Below, piece by piece: positions 47,741-57,720 of a stretch of 64,000 bases of DNA. Under the pieces are notes generated by a model. The model had not been told where the DNA came from. It ran no database searches and was given only the letters and a program-made list of their open reading frames with translations. The position numbers and the translations under genes were made by a program. The stretch is from Chrysophaeum taylorii (taxonomy: Eukaryota; Sar; Pelagophyceae; Pelagomonadales; Pelagomonadaceae): assembly GCA_029834535.1 (NCBI GenBank), contig JAQMWT010000109.1:186001-250000 (forward strand), read 5' to 3'. Within the stretch, counting starts at the first letter, position 1, and every line of letters starts with the position of its first letter.

Positions 47741-49801
47741 TCAGGCGATGAGGTCGCCACCGACGTTGGCCTCGAAAAGCGCCGAGACGCTCGTCCCAGA
47801 GTGGATGCCTGGTCGCAGCACTTGAGGAACGGAACGGAACGGAACGGAACAGAACGGAACGACGACACACAAAGAACGAACCGCGAATAGCCCCCTCGAC
47901 GAGCTTGCCGACGGAAAGCATGCGGATTTTGCGAGTGCGCTCGGTAATTTCGGGTCGGAGCGGGACGGTGTTGGCGACAACAACTTCTTCGAGGACGCAG
48001 GCCTCGATACGATCGGCTGCGGGGCCGCTGAAGAGACCGTGCCTGCGGCCGAGTCGAGTCACAATAAGGGCAGCGAGACGCTTCGCACGTGGCAAAGGCG
48101 AAGACGCGTTGGGCGCCAAAGTTCTTGAGCTCGTTGGCGGCAGCGGTGAGAGTCCCGGCGGTGTCGATCATGTCGTCGACGATGATGCAATCACAGCCCG
48201 CAACAGAGCCGACGAGGTGCATCGAGGAGACCTCGCCAGCGCCGGCGCGCTGCTTGAGGATGACGGCGAGGGTGACCTCGGGCGGATCGGGGAGGCGCGA
48301 AAACCCCTCCATGAAAAGCTTAGCGCGCGCGACTCCGCCGGCGTCGGGCGAGACGATGACGGGTTTGACTAGGTCCTTCATGTTGAAGCTGGGGGGCGAT
48401 TCGCGTCAGAAAAAGAAAGGCCCAAAACGAGGAACGCACAAGGAGACCGCGATGGGAGCCGCGAAGAGGTTGTCGACGGGCGTGCGCGGGCCGAAGAAAC
48501 CCTGAATCTGCGCACAGTGGAGATCGACGCAGACGACACGATCGACGCCCATGGCCTCCATCATGCGCGCCACGTCGGCCGCCGAGATGGGAACGCGACT
48601 CCGGTCCTTGCGGTCTTGGCGAGCGTATCCGTAGTACCTACGGTGGCGGCGTCGTTCAAGTCAAGTTTTAAAAACCAACGAGGAGGAAAGGGACGCTGGG
48701 TATCACGGCACGACGGCCGTGACGCTGGAGGCACTCGCGCGGCGCGCGGCCGAGACGAGCAAGAGAAGCTCGATGAGGTGGTCGTTGACGGGCGGGCAGG
48801 TTGGCTGGACGATGTAAACGCTACAGCCGCGGACCGAGTCGCAGAGCTGGATGTTGACCTCGCCGTCATTGAAGCGGCGAACCTTGGCCGGCGAGAGTGG
48901 GACGCCGAGGCGCGCCGAAATCTCCTCGGCGAGCGGCTTGTTGGCCGAGCCACTAATGAGCTTTATTTCGACGGAGCCGCCGTCCTGGTTGACGCGCGAC
49001 CGCATCATTTTGAAGCGCTCCAGGCAGCTCTCGAGGCGGTCCGACTTGAACGCCTCGTTCCGGAGCCGCGCCTCGAAGTCGGGCGTCTTGGCGGCCGCCG
49101 TGTGCCGGAGGCCCATGAACTTGTCGAATTTCTTCATTATCTTCTCAAACCCCTGCGTGTTTAGCCAGACGAAGGCTTGGAGCTGTCCAATCTTGGCGTG
49201 CAGCTGCATCATCTGGTCCTGCGTGGACCTGGGGGGATAATAATATTTATGAACGAGGTTGGATGCCCAAACAAACAAACAAACAAACTAACAGAGTAAC
49301 TCACAGGGATGGCACCGTCGAGATCGAGTTGCTACGCGGACGCGCCTTGGAGTCGTCCAGCGAAGTGAGCTCGGCGTCGAACTCGGTCACCTTGTCCAGG
49401 TAGAATCGATTCACCTTCTCCAGCTCTTCCTCCTAAGCGGACGATGCGGAAGAAATCGTCGCCGGGTGGTCTTCTTACCAGCAAGAGGAAGAACTCTTCC
49501 TCGAGGCTCTCGCGCTCGTCGACGTTCTCCCCGCTGATCTTCTTGATGAGCTCCTTGAGCTTGTCTGCGACGTTCAGCGAGACTCGTTGTAAAGAAAAAA
49601 CACCAACAAGCAGCAGGGCACGACGACAATAAGCAACGCGAGGTACAAACAAAAAACAAACACACACGAGGAAGAGGATCTCCACACCGTAGGCGATATA
49701 TCCATACTCCCACTCCGGAACCTGCGTGATGACCTCTCGGGCGCACGCGCAGGCTCGAAGAAACGTACGATGTTGTTCTTCAAGTCCTGGCCGAATTTCA
49801 T
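47741..49801 (-). CDS. SPX domain - ribose-phosphate pyrophosphokinase fusion
   Basis: PRPP synthase makes PRPP from ribose-5-P and ATP for nucleotide, His and Trp synthesis. Nine exons: 49801-49769, 49721-49688, 49564-49479, 49432-49305, 49228-48707, 48637-48440, 48388-48089, 48042-47882, 47808-47741. They sum to 1530 nt (509 aa), all GT-AG and in phase. The SPX domain (about 1-170) has [25 protein letters not shown] (across two introns), [11 protein letters not shown] and [16 protein letters not shown]. The PRS (about 185-509) is class I-like: [34 protein letters not shown], the PRPP loop [12 protein letters not shown], and [13 protein letters not shown] domains sense inositol pyrophosphates and so phosphate status. 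The domain boundary lies inside exon 5, so chimerism from misassembly is unlikely. Confidence 0.88.
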
Positions 49802-49950
49802 GATCACGGGTGGTCGGGGTCGGTCGGTTACAGCGAGATGGCGACCTTCGCGCCCTTTTTCATTCAATCCCCGGCTTCTAATAAAGTCAGAGCGAATTGT
49901 TTTTTCTTCACAAAATCCTCTCTTCATTGCACAGAAGGGTAAGCGTTACC

Positions 49951-49958
49951 TATAAAAG
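49951..49958 (+). promoter_or_regulatory. TATA box of the glycosyltransferase gene
   Basis: TATAAAAG, 45 bp before the ATG at 50003, in the 201-bp gap between the divergent SPX-PRS and glycosyltransferase genes. Confidence 0.5.
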
Positions 49959-50002
49959 AGCCGTTGGGTAGGGGCTCGTTGCCGAAATCGCGCGCTCCTG
50001 TC

Positions 50003-51625
50003 ATGGGCGTCGTGCGGCGTGTTGGAATCACGCTCGTGGGCGTCCTCGCGTGCGCCGTGACCGTGACGCACCTGGCCTATCGACAAAGTTTGTCCGGGCG
50101 GACGTCGGTGGGGGTCCGGTTTAATGAACAGTTGCGAGAAGCGAACGAGCAGAGGTCCCGTGCCGACAGAGCCGAGGAGCTCGCGCAGGAGGCGTTGCAG
50201 CTGGTCAAGCAGCTGCGGAAGCAGAAGGAGGCGGCCGAGGCCGAGCTACACAAGGCGCGAGCCCCCGCACGCGTCCGACCGCCGTCGCCGGGTCCGCGTC
50301 GTCGCGCCGAGACGCCGCCCGACGGCAACTTGACGTTATGCTTCTCGCTCGAGGTGTCGGAGTGCGTGGCGCCCGAGCTGCAGTTCCGGACGCCGACGCG
50401 CGTGCACCTCGTCAAGCCCGACTCGCCGCAGAGCGGGTGGCGGTTCCAGCACCTCGTCAGGATGGGCTTCTCGACGCACCCGGCCATTATTCCGTCGCCG
50501 CTCGTCGAGGCCGACTTTGTGCTGTACATGCCGGTCTCGACGCGCGAGCCGCCGACGGGCGTGCCGGCGACCAAGCTCGTGGTGCTGGACGAGGGCGACG
50601 GCGCGGGCGTCTACGGCAAGGTCAAGGAACACGCGTACCTCGTCTACCTCAAGCGGTCGTGGGTGACGAAGCGCGACGGCGTCTACACGGGGACGGGCCG
50701 CCGGTACAAGAGGCACTACTACCCGATGGCCTACTCCGTCTCGGACTCGTACTTTGATTCCAAGAGCACGACCGTCAGGCGACCGCTTGACGTCGTGTGT
50801 TCGAACCGACCTACCGACCGCCAGCCGACGCGCGCGAGAGTCGTGAAGTGGATCGCCGATTTCCTGGACAAGCACGAGAACTACGAGGGCATAGCGGGCG
50901 AGGTCAACGCGGCCGGCCGCAAGGAGATCAACAAGGCCTACTTCGCGGCAATGCGCGAGGCCAAGATCGTCGTCACCTGCAATCCGAGCCACTGGGAGGG
51001 CGACTTCAGGACCTTCGAAGCCCTCGCCTCGGGCGCCCTCGTCTTCGTCGACGAGATGTATGTCCCTCACCCCCACCCCTTCGTCCACGAGAAGCATCTG
51101 ATCGTCTACGACAACTCGGACCCCGATGATTTTGAACGCAAACTTCTCTACTACCTCGAGCGACCTCGAGAGGCTCGCTCCATCGCCATCAACGGCCTCC
51201 GCCACGCCCTCAAGTACCACCGCGCCGTCTCGCGCATGGACTACATCCTCCGCTCCGCACACGAAATCGCCTCGGGCGGCCACGGCACGCCCTACACCTT
51301 CACGGCGAGCCAGATCAAATTCGACGTCAACGCGACTACCCAGGTCCCTCCCGTCGTCGACATAGCTCACCCGTCCATGAACCTCCAGCACATCGACTGG
51401 AAACTCAACGTCGGCCGCACCAAAGTCCCGCCGCCCCTCTCCCAGGGAGACTTGGAAGACCTCGTACTACGCAACCGCGAGACCCGCCGCCGCCGCCGCT
51501 TGGGAGGCCCCGCTGCCGCTTCTCCTCAACACGACCGAGGCCTCCACGGTGGTCGTCGTCATCGTCGAGCCCTCCTCTTTTCCAGACGGCGTCCCCTCTC
51601 TTTTCGCGCCTTGCCACCGTGGTAG
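50003..51625 (+). CDS. Type II membrane glycosyltransferase (exostosin/CgeB-like, GT family-1 end)
   Basis: 540 aa from ATG 50003. A cytosolic Arg tail, then a membrane anchor (about residues 6-24: RVGITLVGVLACAVTVTHL), then a coiled-coil stem (about 42-80) and a Pro-rich hinge give a Golgi type II layout. The luminal catalytic part ends with AMREAKIVVTCNPSHWEGDF, then FEALASGALVFVDEM, HLIVYDNSDPDDF, and a helix with GLRHALKYH. This E...SG..V / D..DF pattern is the nucleotide-sugar-binding half of GT-B enzymes in CgeB/exostosin-like families. Donor and acceptor are unknown. The last ~40 residues are Arg-rich and may be a run-on frame rather than a structured part. Confidence 0.7.
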   Translation: MGVVRRVGITLVGVLACAVTVTHLAYRQSLSGRTSVGVRFNEQLREANEQRSRADRAEELAQEALQLVKQLRKQKEAAEAELHKARAPARVRPPSPGPRRRAETPPDGNLTLCFSLEVSECVAPELQFRTPTRVHLVKPDSPQSGWRFQHLVRMGFSTHPAIIPSPLVEADFVLYMPVSTREPPTGVPATKLVVLDEGDGAGVYGKVKEHAYLVYLKRSWVTKRDGVYTGTGRRYKRHYYPMAYSVSDSYFDSKSTTVRRPLDVVCSNRPTDRQPTRARVVKWIADFLDKHENYEGIAGEVNAAGRKEINKAYFAAMREAKIVVTCNPSHWEGDFRTFEALASGALVFVDEMYVPHPHPFVHEKHLIVYDNSDPDDFERKLLYYLERPREARSIAINGLRHALKYHRAVSRMDYILRSAHEIASGGHGTPYTFTASQIKFDVNATTQVPPVVDIAHPSMNLQHIDWKLNVGRTKVPPPLSQGDLEDLVLRNRETRRRRRLGGPAAASPQHDRGLHGGRRHRRALLFSRRRPLSFRALPPW

Positions 51626-51879
51626 CACCCACCACCACCACCGCCGTGTTTTCTTCCTAAGATATCTCTCTAATAATTCCTGCTTTCTCCAGTAGAATAA
51701 CCCGGCAACCTACGATGGTGCCGACCTCTCCGACTTTGACGTACATGGCGGTCGTCAATAATCCCCGTTGTGGCGACGTTCATATATCTTAGCTCGGTGG
51801 TCTCCCGCTACTGTACTCAATCTGCCCAGGATCGTCGACTCGCGTCGGAAGAAGGCGGCAGCGGCTTTCATCGGTAGTG

Positions 51880-52490
51880 GGCTCCGTCCTTGCGTTTTCG
51901 CTTCGAGATACGTCTCTGCTCGAGCCAAGCGAACAACTGTCTACGTCATCCTCCTCCACGGTGTGGAATCCTGATTCCAAACCGAAATTGTCGATTACAT
52001 GAATCGCCTACACGCACAGTGCGCACGCGCGATATGCCGAATTCAAGACACGTTACCAGACCTGGCAACCTCATATCAAAACGTCAGCCCATCTCCAGCG
52101 CCTTGGCATAGAAACTATCGGTATTTACATCTCTCTCCGACAAGCAGCGTCCCATGCAGGGCCCGCTTGCCCTGGAACCGCCTCCCTCAGAAGATGCTCT
52201 CCTCCTGGTGCGCCTCCAACCTAATCCCGCGGGTCCCCTCTGTTCACATATGGCCGGGGTCTCAACAAACAAGGCACTCCGTTGATTTTACGTACAAACG
52301 AATTCCTGGTACTCCCTAGCTCAAGGTCGTTGAAAGCTGGCGACAGACCATCAACTCACCCTCAATCCTCCTTTGTACGACCCTCGTCTGAACTACCTGT
52401 GTCTCTGATCCCAGGCCCAACTGCGATGGATTTAGCGTACGCCCCATCAATGGCTGGGCGCTAGCTTCTTAGCTTGCTTCCATTTTCGGA
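51880..52490 (+). pseudogene. Degenerate LINE 3' fragment
   Basis: Broken frames match the intact LINE's C-terminus: VILLHGVES, MNRLHAQCARAICRI, KTSAHLQRLGIETIGIYIS, an RLPQKMLSSW-like piece and SWYSLAQGR. At least three frame changes are present. Closest in wording to the 19.2-kb fragment. Confidence 0.65.
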
Positions 52491-52536
52491 CGGGCTCCTA
52501 GCAGCCCTCTTGTTGATGCCGTGGTGCCGAGAGTTT

Positions 52537-52560
52537 CCAAAGGTCGACTGCTAAGAGGGG
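52537..52560 (-). repeat. Copy of dispersed motif CCTCTTAGCAGTCGACCTTT
   Basis: Minus-strand copy, next to a G-run. Other copies: 10362-10384, 11001-11013 (partial), 27465-27485, 27929-27950, 54836-54851 and 54975-54995. Confidence 0.7.
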
Positions 52561-52758
52561 GGGGGTGCGCGTGGGTGCTGAAGGTTGCGCAAGGCCATTC
52601 CTCTATTGCGCGTGGTGGCTGCCCTCGAGGGCCTCTCTAGTAGTAGTAGTAGTAGTCTTTGTGTACCACCCACCACCTTTACACATCAATGGATCCGAAA
52701 CCCGACCGGATGATATCGGAACATCGGATCAAGACCAGTTCCCAAAAAGATCACCACA

Positions 52759-53184
52759 ATGATTGCATCTGTCGTGTCGACAGCACTCTCGGGGGTACTC
52801 GGGTTCTTTTTCTGCTTTGCGGGCGTGAGCAAGCTTACGCCATTCACTCCAATGTCTCAAGAAGTGCAAAACGGTTTTCGGAGCGGCCTGTGGCCGACGA
52901 TGTGGGCGTTGCCGAGTATGCCCTTCATGTACTTTGTGGGCGCCACCGAGCTCCTTTCCGGCCTCGGACTCTTCGGCTACGTCTTTGGCATCGCTCCCCA
53001 GCTTATCGCCCAGTGGGCCGCCGTCGTGCCGCCAAGCATCATGATCGCGGCCAGCACGTCGCACGTTCTAAACGGAGACCCACCTGGCACCTCTGGCTTT
53101 GCGGCGGCGCTTGCCGGCCTCTTCATCATCAACAATTTCGCGATGGCTTTCTACTTTGCCGGGTCAAAGGCCAAGGCAGCTTAG
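52759..53184 (+). CDS. DoxX-like small membrane protein
   Basis: 141 aa, ATG 52759. Four hydrophobic helices. The N-terminal FFFCFAGVSKLTPF (a helix with conserved F-AG--K), the second-helix GATELLSGLGLFGYVFG and a final NNFAMAFYFAG match the DoxX/DUF4267-type fold, in which a Lys after helix 1 and a Glu in helix 2 are conserved. Function in eukaryotes is not established; bacterial relatives are linked to redox or sulfur chemistry. Position 200 bp after the dispersed motif copy suggests its upstream region includes repeat DNA. Confidence 0.7.
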   Translation: MIASVVSTALSGVLGFFFCFAGVSKLTPFTPMSQEVQNGFRSGLWPTMWALPSMPFMYFVGATELLSGLGLFGYVFGIAPQLIAQWAAVVPPSIMIAASTSHVLNGDPPGTSGFAAALAGLFIINNFAMAFYFAGSKAKAA

Positions 53185-54970
53185 GTCGCGATAGTTGCAC
53201 GCGCCAAAAGAAACGTCCTCAATATCTATCAATTATTCTCCACGCCCGTATACGTTATGCGCGGCCTACGAGGCTATCCCGATGTGTCATTTACCTGCAA
53301 AAAGCAAGCTAAGCGTACGCGGATTGCAATTGGGGGAGGGTGAGCGGGCAAATATTCATCGCGGGGAAGATGGGGCACCGGGGGCGGCAACAGGTCGCCG
53401 CCCCGGCTGAGCTCTGAAGGTGCTTTTGTACTCACCGCGACCTATCCGCAATTGCCATGTTTTCCCTAACTCGGAGTTATATCTGAGAATCGCCGGACAC
53501 ACGAGGGTTTGCGGCAAGTTCTTTGCGCGGTCAGGACAAGTTCCAGTAAGCGCGGGCAAATGCCGAACTGGACAATTATCGCGATTTGCGGAAGCTTCAG
53601 CTCGATACCCTCGATCACGAGCCTCCCGGAGCAGCGACGAGTCTGAAGAAGTTTGACCCACCCGCAGGTTTGGTAGAGACCGCGTGCGGTCAAAAATCTC
53701 ACCATACCATTCCGCCTCACCACGTGCTACTCTTCAGGAATAGAGCACTTTACCTCCCAGGGGCATACGCCATGAGAAGCTTTCACACTGGTACAGAGCT
53801 ACTGCCGGATAAACAATGGACTCCGGATCTTATGGCACGCAAGGGCGGGACTATTCAAGGTCGGGAGAGAACCAGACGAGCTCACTGTCGGTTTTATTAT
53901 ACGAAAGTGGAAGGAAGGCAGGAAGGGGAAAGGATTTCGAGGGGAAGCCGTGATTAGGTCTTGGAGAGAGGAGCCTCAAGGGAAAAGAAGTAAGGTGTGG
54001 TCCTGCGGACTAGAAGTGGTGTATTGGAGTACCAGAGAGTCATATACGATATGGGTGCAACTCTCTGGAGAATTCCGAAACGGGTCACTCAACGGCGACG
54101 GCCGAACGGACAGATGAAAATGGACGCGTCCGCACTCGTGAGTTGGTACGCAGGATAACCTACGAGGGTTTGGGATCTGGGCAGTACACATCGATCGTAG
54201 TGGCGTAGGAGGTGATAGCGCGCGGCAACTTGCCAACTCGAACCTGGAATTGGTAGCTTGGATTTAGGTTACGAGCGGGGTTGGAATAACTTTGTCCTGC
54301 AATGTCAGGTTTTCGAGCCCAGTAGTAGCGGAGCGACAGATGGAGGGAGGAGACCAGCACGTTTAGTACAAGGAGACGCTGGCGGATGAGTCTTTCGAGC
54401 ACGGGTTGGTGTTTCGTCGGCGGGTTGCTGGAGATGGCACTTCGACTCCGGAAGCCGAAGGCGTGCCCTGGAAATTCGCCTCCGTCCTCTGGCACCTGAA
54501 ATGCCTACCGCTTGCTGACGGGGCTGACTACGCAGATGTGCTGGATCCCATCCCGCGGAGATTGGGATCGATTTCACGAGCAATGGTAGCAAGGCGCCGG
54601 GTTTGACATGTGTGACCATCGACATGGTCAAAACGCTTTTATCCGACCAGAACGACGATGTCAAGCACATTTTAAAAGCGGCTTAGATGCGCAGCACGCA
54701 CTTCTACCGAGGGGGTATAATCTGCACCCCCTTGGCCGGGCTTGGGCAAAAAAACAGTCAAACCTTTCCTACCTTTCCTTCTTAGAAATAAGGATTCGCG
54801 CCCGTGCCCTCGCTCGCGCCCCCTCCTCTCAGCTAACTTAGCAGTCGACTTTGACCCCCCCTGACCCCTCAGCTGTCGACTTCTAGAAACTCCGCTTGCT
54901 CCCGTTCGCCCCCCCCGCTCAACCCCCTCACCCTTACTATGGGCCTTAGAATTCTACATTAAATTACGAC
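53185..54970. other. Intergenic with a Copia LTR remnant (about 53650-54085), no supported gene
   Basis: 53650-54085 is similar to element A's 5' LTR in the same orientation (AGAAGCTTTCACACTG, TACAGAGCTACTGC, GGCACGCAAGGGCGG, CAACTCTCTGGA end). The PBS string is absent beside it, so it is a solo or truncated LTR. ORFs at 53356-54670 have no family match by eye. Two copies of the CAGTCGAC motif lie at 54836-54851 and 54975-54995. Confidence 0.5.
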
Positions 54971-55039
54971 TCCCCCCTCTTAGCAGTCGACCTTTAAAAA
55001 CCCTCGTAGCGTGAATGAAAACCCTCGTAGTGGCATACG

Positions 55040-55819
55040 ATGCCGACAGCGCTCGTCACCGGAGCTTCTCGTGGGTTGCGTTTTTTTACACGTATTATTC
55101 TGATAACCTGCGCAGGTGGATTGGGGTTCGAATGGTGTCGGCAACTCTCCGCCAAGGGTTGGCGCGTGTTCGCCGGGTGCCGCACTGGCACGAGTGCGGA
55201 GAGCCTGCAGGTATTGCCGAACGTGAGGGTCGTCGCGCTGAACGTGGGCGACAGTGCGTCGGTCGCCGGCTTGACCGCGGCTCTGGAGGATGTTGCGCTG
55301 GACTTGCTTGTGAACAACGCGGGCATTCGGCCTGAGCAGTGCGGTCCCGACTGTCTTCTCGACGAGATCGACTACGACGCGATGGCCAACACTCTGAGCA
55401 CCAACGCCGTTGGGCCGTGCCGCGTGCTCGCTGCCGCGTTGCCGGCCCTCGCGCGCGCGCCTAGGTTCGCCGTCCTCAATGTTTCGTCCGGTCTCGGGTC
55501 GGCGGCGCGCGTCTGTCAGTCGCGCGTCTTGTTTCGCAACCTGCGCGCGACCGACCTCGCATATCGCGCGAGCAAGGCTGCACTCAACATGGCTACCGCA
55601 TGTGCGGCATTGGAGCTCTCCGAGCGCTACCCAAACTCGGTCGTCGTGGCGATGGACCCTGGCTACTGCAAGACTCACATGGGGCGGCGCGGGGGGCGGG
55701 ACGATCCGCCCATGGAGGTCGCCGCCTCCATCGAGGGTCAACTTCGGGTGCTGGAAACCCTCACGCCCGCAGACACGGGCAAGTTCATCAATTTTGACGG
55801 GACTGAGCTTCCCTGGTAA
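55040..55819 (+). CDS. Short-chain dehydrogenase/reductase (SDR)
   Basis: Exons 55040-55070 and 55116-55819; a 45-nt GT-AG intron; 735 nt, 244 aa. Splicing gives TGASRGLGFEWCRQL, the classical TGxxxGxG cofactor motif. Without splicing the frame stays open, adding 15 residues (mostly FFTRIILITCAGG) that break it. NNAG (about 85-88) and the catalytic Ser in NVSSGLG, then Y-x3-K in AYRASKAAL, are present. The C-terminus PGYCKTHMGRRGG is family-like (sniffer/C-factor-type SDR). Substrate is unknown. A copy of the dispersed CTTAGCAGTCGAC motif lies 52 bp before the ATG. Confidence 0.85.
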   Translation: MPTALVTGASRGLRFFTRIILITCAGGLGFEWCRQLSAKGWRVFAGCRTGTSAESLQVLPNVRVVALNVGDSASVAGLTAALEDVALDLLVNNAGIRPEQCGPDCLLDEIDYDAMANTLSTNAVGPCRVLAAALPALARAPRFAVLNVSSGLGSAARVCQSRVLFRNLRATDLAYRASKAALNMATACAALELSERYPNSVVVAMDPGYCKTHMGRRGGRDDPPMEVAASIEGQLRVLETLTPADTGKFINFDGTELPW

Positions 55820-56086
55820 AAAATAAGAATAAAACGCCATACACAGGAGACCTCGCTGACCATCATTCAACCTAGGAAGTAGAGCGCGCCACTTCGCCAT
55901 CACGTCACCCGCAGAGGCGCTACTTACTCAAATATCGTTTTCTCACATAGTCACAAGGGGGGGAGGGAGGGGGGACCTAAATACACACGTGGCGGCATCC
56001 TCAAAAAAAGCGACGAAGCTGTCAGGGTTCATATGCGACAACGCGAAACGAAGAGGATTTCATAAACTTGGTGTGTGCTCGAGGTT

Positions 56087-56446
56087 CTAATCAGACCACT
56101 CATCTTCGAGAAGTTCGACCATGTGGGCCAAAGGAACGGGGTGCGGGAGGAGCCAGCCCATGGGCTTAGAGAAAATAGTGTCGTAGATGACCTCGTCGTC
56201 GACGACCGGCGCAGGTCGTCTCGGACCTCGTCCGTTCATTCCGACGGGCCGCAGCCACTTGGCGCGGCCCTCCTCCCATCGCCGGAGGCCGTGGTTGACA
56301 AACCCGCAGTTCGCGTCCTCGCGTTTCTCGTCTGTCATCGCGCCGATGTCAGCTCGTTGCCGCGCGTAGTCCCTACTACTTCGGTCCGACTTGGAGTCCT
56401 CGACCTTCTTGTCTTCTCGCATAGGCCCATACCCCTTCCCGCTCAT
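56087..56446 (-). CDS. Small DUF4050-like (Gag1-type clamp) protein
   Basis: 119 aa, ATG 56446. The N-terminus is charged (Lys/Asp/Glu/Ser). The middle has VNHGLRRWEEGRAKWLRPVG, and the end DEVIYDTIFSKPMGWLLPHP then VPLAHMVELLEDEW. This W-x5-R-x-W ... Y-x-I ... P-x-PL--MVE-L---W pattern is that of the DUF4050 domain found in plant and fungal proteins. The length fits a domain-only protein. The function is unknown. No intron was needed. Confidence 0.6.
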   Translation of the reverse strand: MSGKGYGPMREDKKVEDSKSDRSSRDYARQRADIGAMTDEKREDANCGFVNHGLRRWEEGRAKWLRPVGMNGRGPRRPAPVVDDEVIYDTIFSKPMGWLLPHPVPLAHMVELLEDEWSD

Positions 56447-56482
56447 CGACCTGCCATCGTTTTTTTGTCGGTAGAGTGAGAG

Positions 56483-56890
56483 TCAACCGGCGATTGTTCT
56501 TTTCACTTCTGGTAGACTCGAGGGTAAGGACGGGGTCTGCATCGCAGCCTGCTTGAAGAGCGCAGGTTTGGGAGGAATTCCTAAGGAATGGTATGGTGCG
56601 TGGTAAGGCTCCGGGCCGGTGAACGCGTGTGGCTTGGGTGGCACGTGGGAGGCGGATTTTGCACGCGCCGTCTTCAAAGATGAGGGGGGGTGAGCCCAGG
56701 GGAGTAATGTCGACGCCATTGCGAGCGCGTCGGTGGATGCTGTCTGAGTGGCCCCAACAAAGGAGGGCAGACCGACGGAGGTCTTCTTCGCGTGACTGGT
56801 AGCACCCGGCACCAAAAAGCCTCGGTAGGCGGGGCTGAGAAGGAGGGGCTTAACAGGCCAATATGTTGTTGTTGTGTCACTTGGTCCCAA
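56483..56890 (-). CDS. Hypothetical protein, low confidence
   Basis: Open frame without ATG at its upper end (begins TTG); the first in-frame ATG would leave 79 aa. Pro/Ser/Ala/Lys-rich, with no recognised domain. A text in another frame just upstream (about 56890-56950) could be an earlier exon. May be only a chance ORF. Confidence 0.2.
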   Translation of the reverse strand: MGPSDTTTTYWPVKPLLLSPAYRGFLVPGATSHAKKTSVGLPSFVGATQTASTDALAMASTLLPWAHPPSSLKTARAKSASHVPPKPHAFTGPEPYHAPYHSLGIPPKPALFKQAAMQTPSLPSSLPEVKRTIAG

Positions 56891-56899
56891 ATCTCGAAC

Positions 56900-57720
56900 T
56901 TCACATAGTTTCGTGCTGCGCTCACTTCGACCCGGTCTCTCGCAAACACTCGTCCTTCTATGGGTGCTCCACCCCTTCGTTCACTATTCAACACGCGTGA
57001 GTCGGTGCTGCGGCCATGGGCTCAGCGCTCGACGACTCTGCTGCGGGAGAGAGGGCGGCTTTGATTTTATGGCGCGAGCTCTAGGAATTTTATTGTTTTG
57101 GTATGCAAAAAGAAAGAAAGAGGGAAGTTCGTCCTCGCCTCGACGCTGATGGGTCTAGCTCGCACCTCGCTCTCCCGCGCCCTATCTAGCTTGCGCACTA
57201 TCTATCTTCAGTCAATGCGGCAAGCGCGTGAATTAGTACTAAGTGCCGCTCGTTGCGAGCGCATAGCCAGGCTGCGGGTGGTCATCTATATACTGTGATG
57301 GGAGCCTGCTCAAGTTCGACGCTTACCCAGGACGTGTAGTGCACTCTGCCGTCGTGTTCAAATACCAGGTCTTCCCGACTCGGTGTGCAGCGCGACTGAT
57401 CGGCACGTCTTCTTCGAAGGTCCCATCAGCGTCGAATCTCCGAACAGTGATGACCAAAAGCGATATCGAATAGACATTCGCCTGGGACTCCATCGTAAGA
57501 CCGAGGCCGTGTAGCGGCAACGCCCTTCCCTCCACTTCACCTGCCTCCTGCCTTGAACTTGGAGATGCTACCCTGCCGTCTCCATCTGCTTTCCTAGGAA
57601 TCTCACCTCCGGTCATTACATCTTGTTTGGAAACGCATCGATTGCCGTGTTCTGAACATACTACTGCGCGTATTCGTGCTATTATAATCCGCTTCAGCAA
57701 AAGCAGTGCAATCAACAAGA
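56900..57720. other. Intergenic, nothing firm
   Basis: A 131-aa minus-strand frame (57718-57323) is open but has mixed composition and no domain I can name. No RNA gene seen. Confidence 0.35.
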
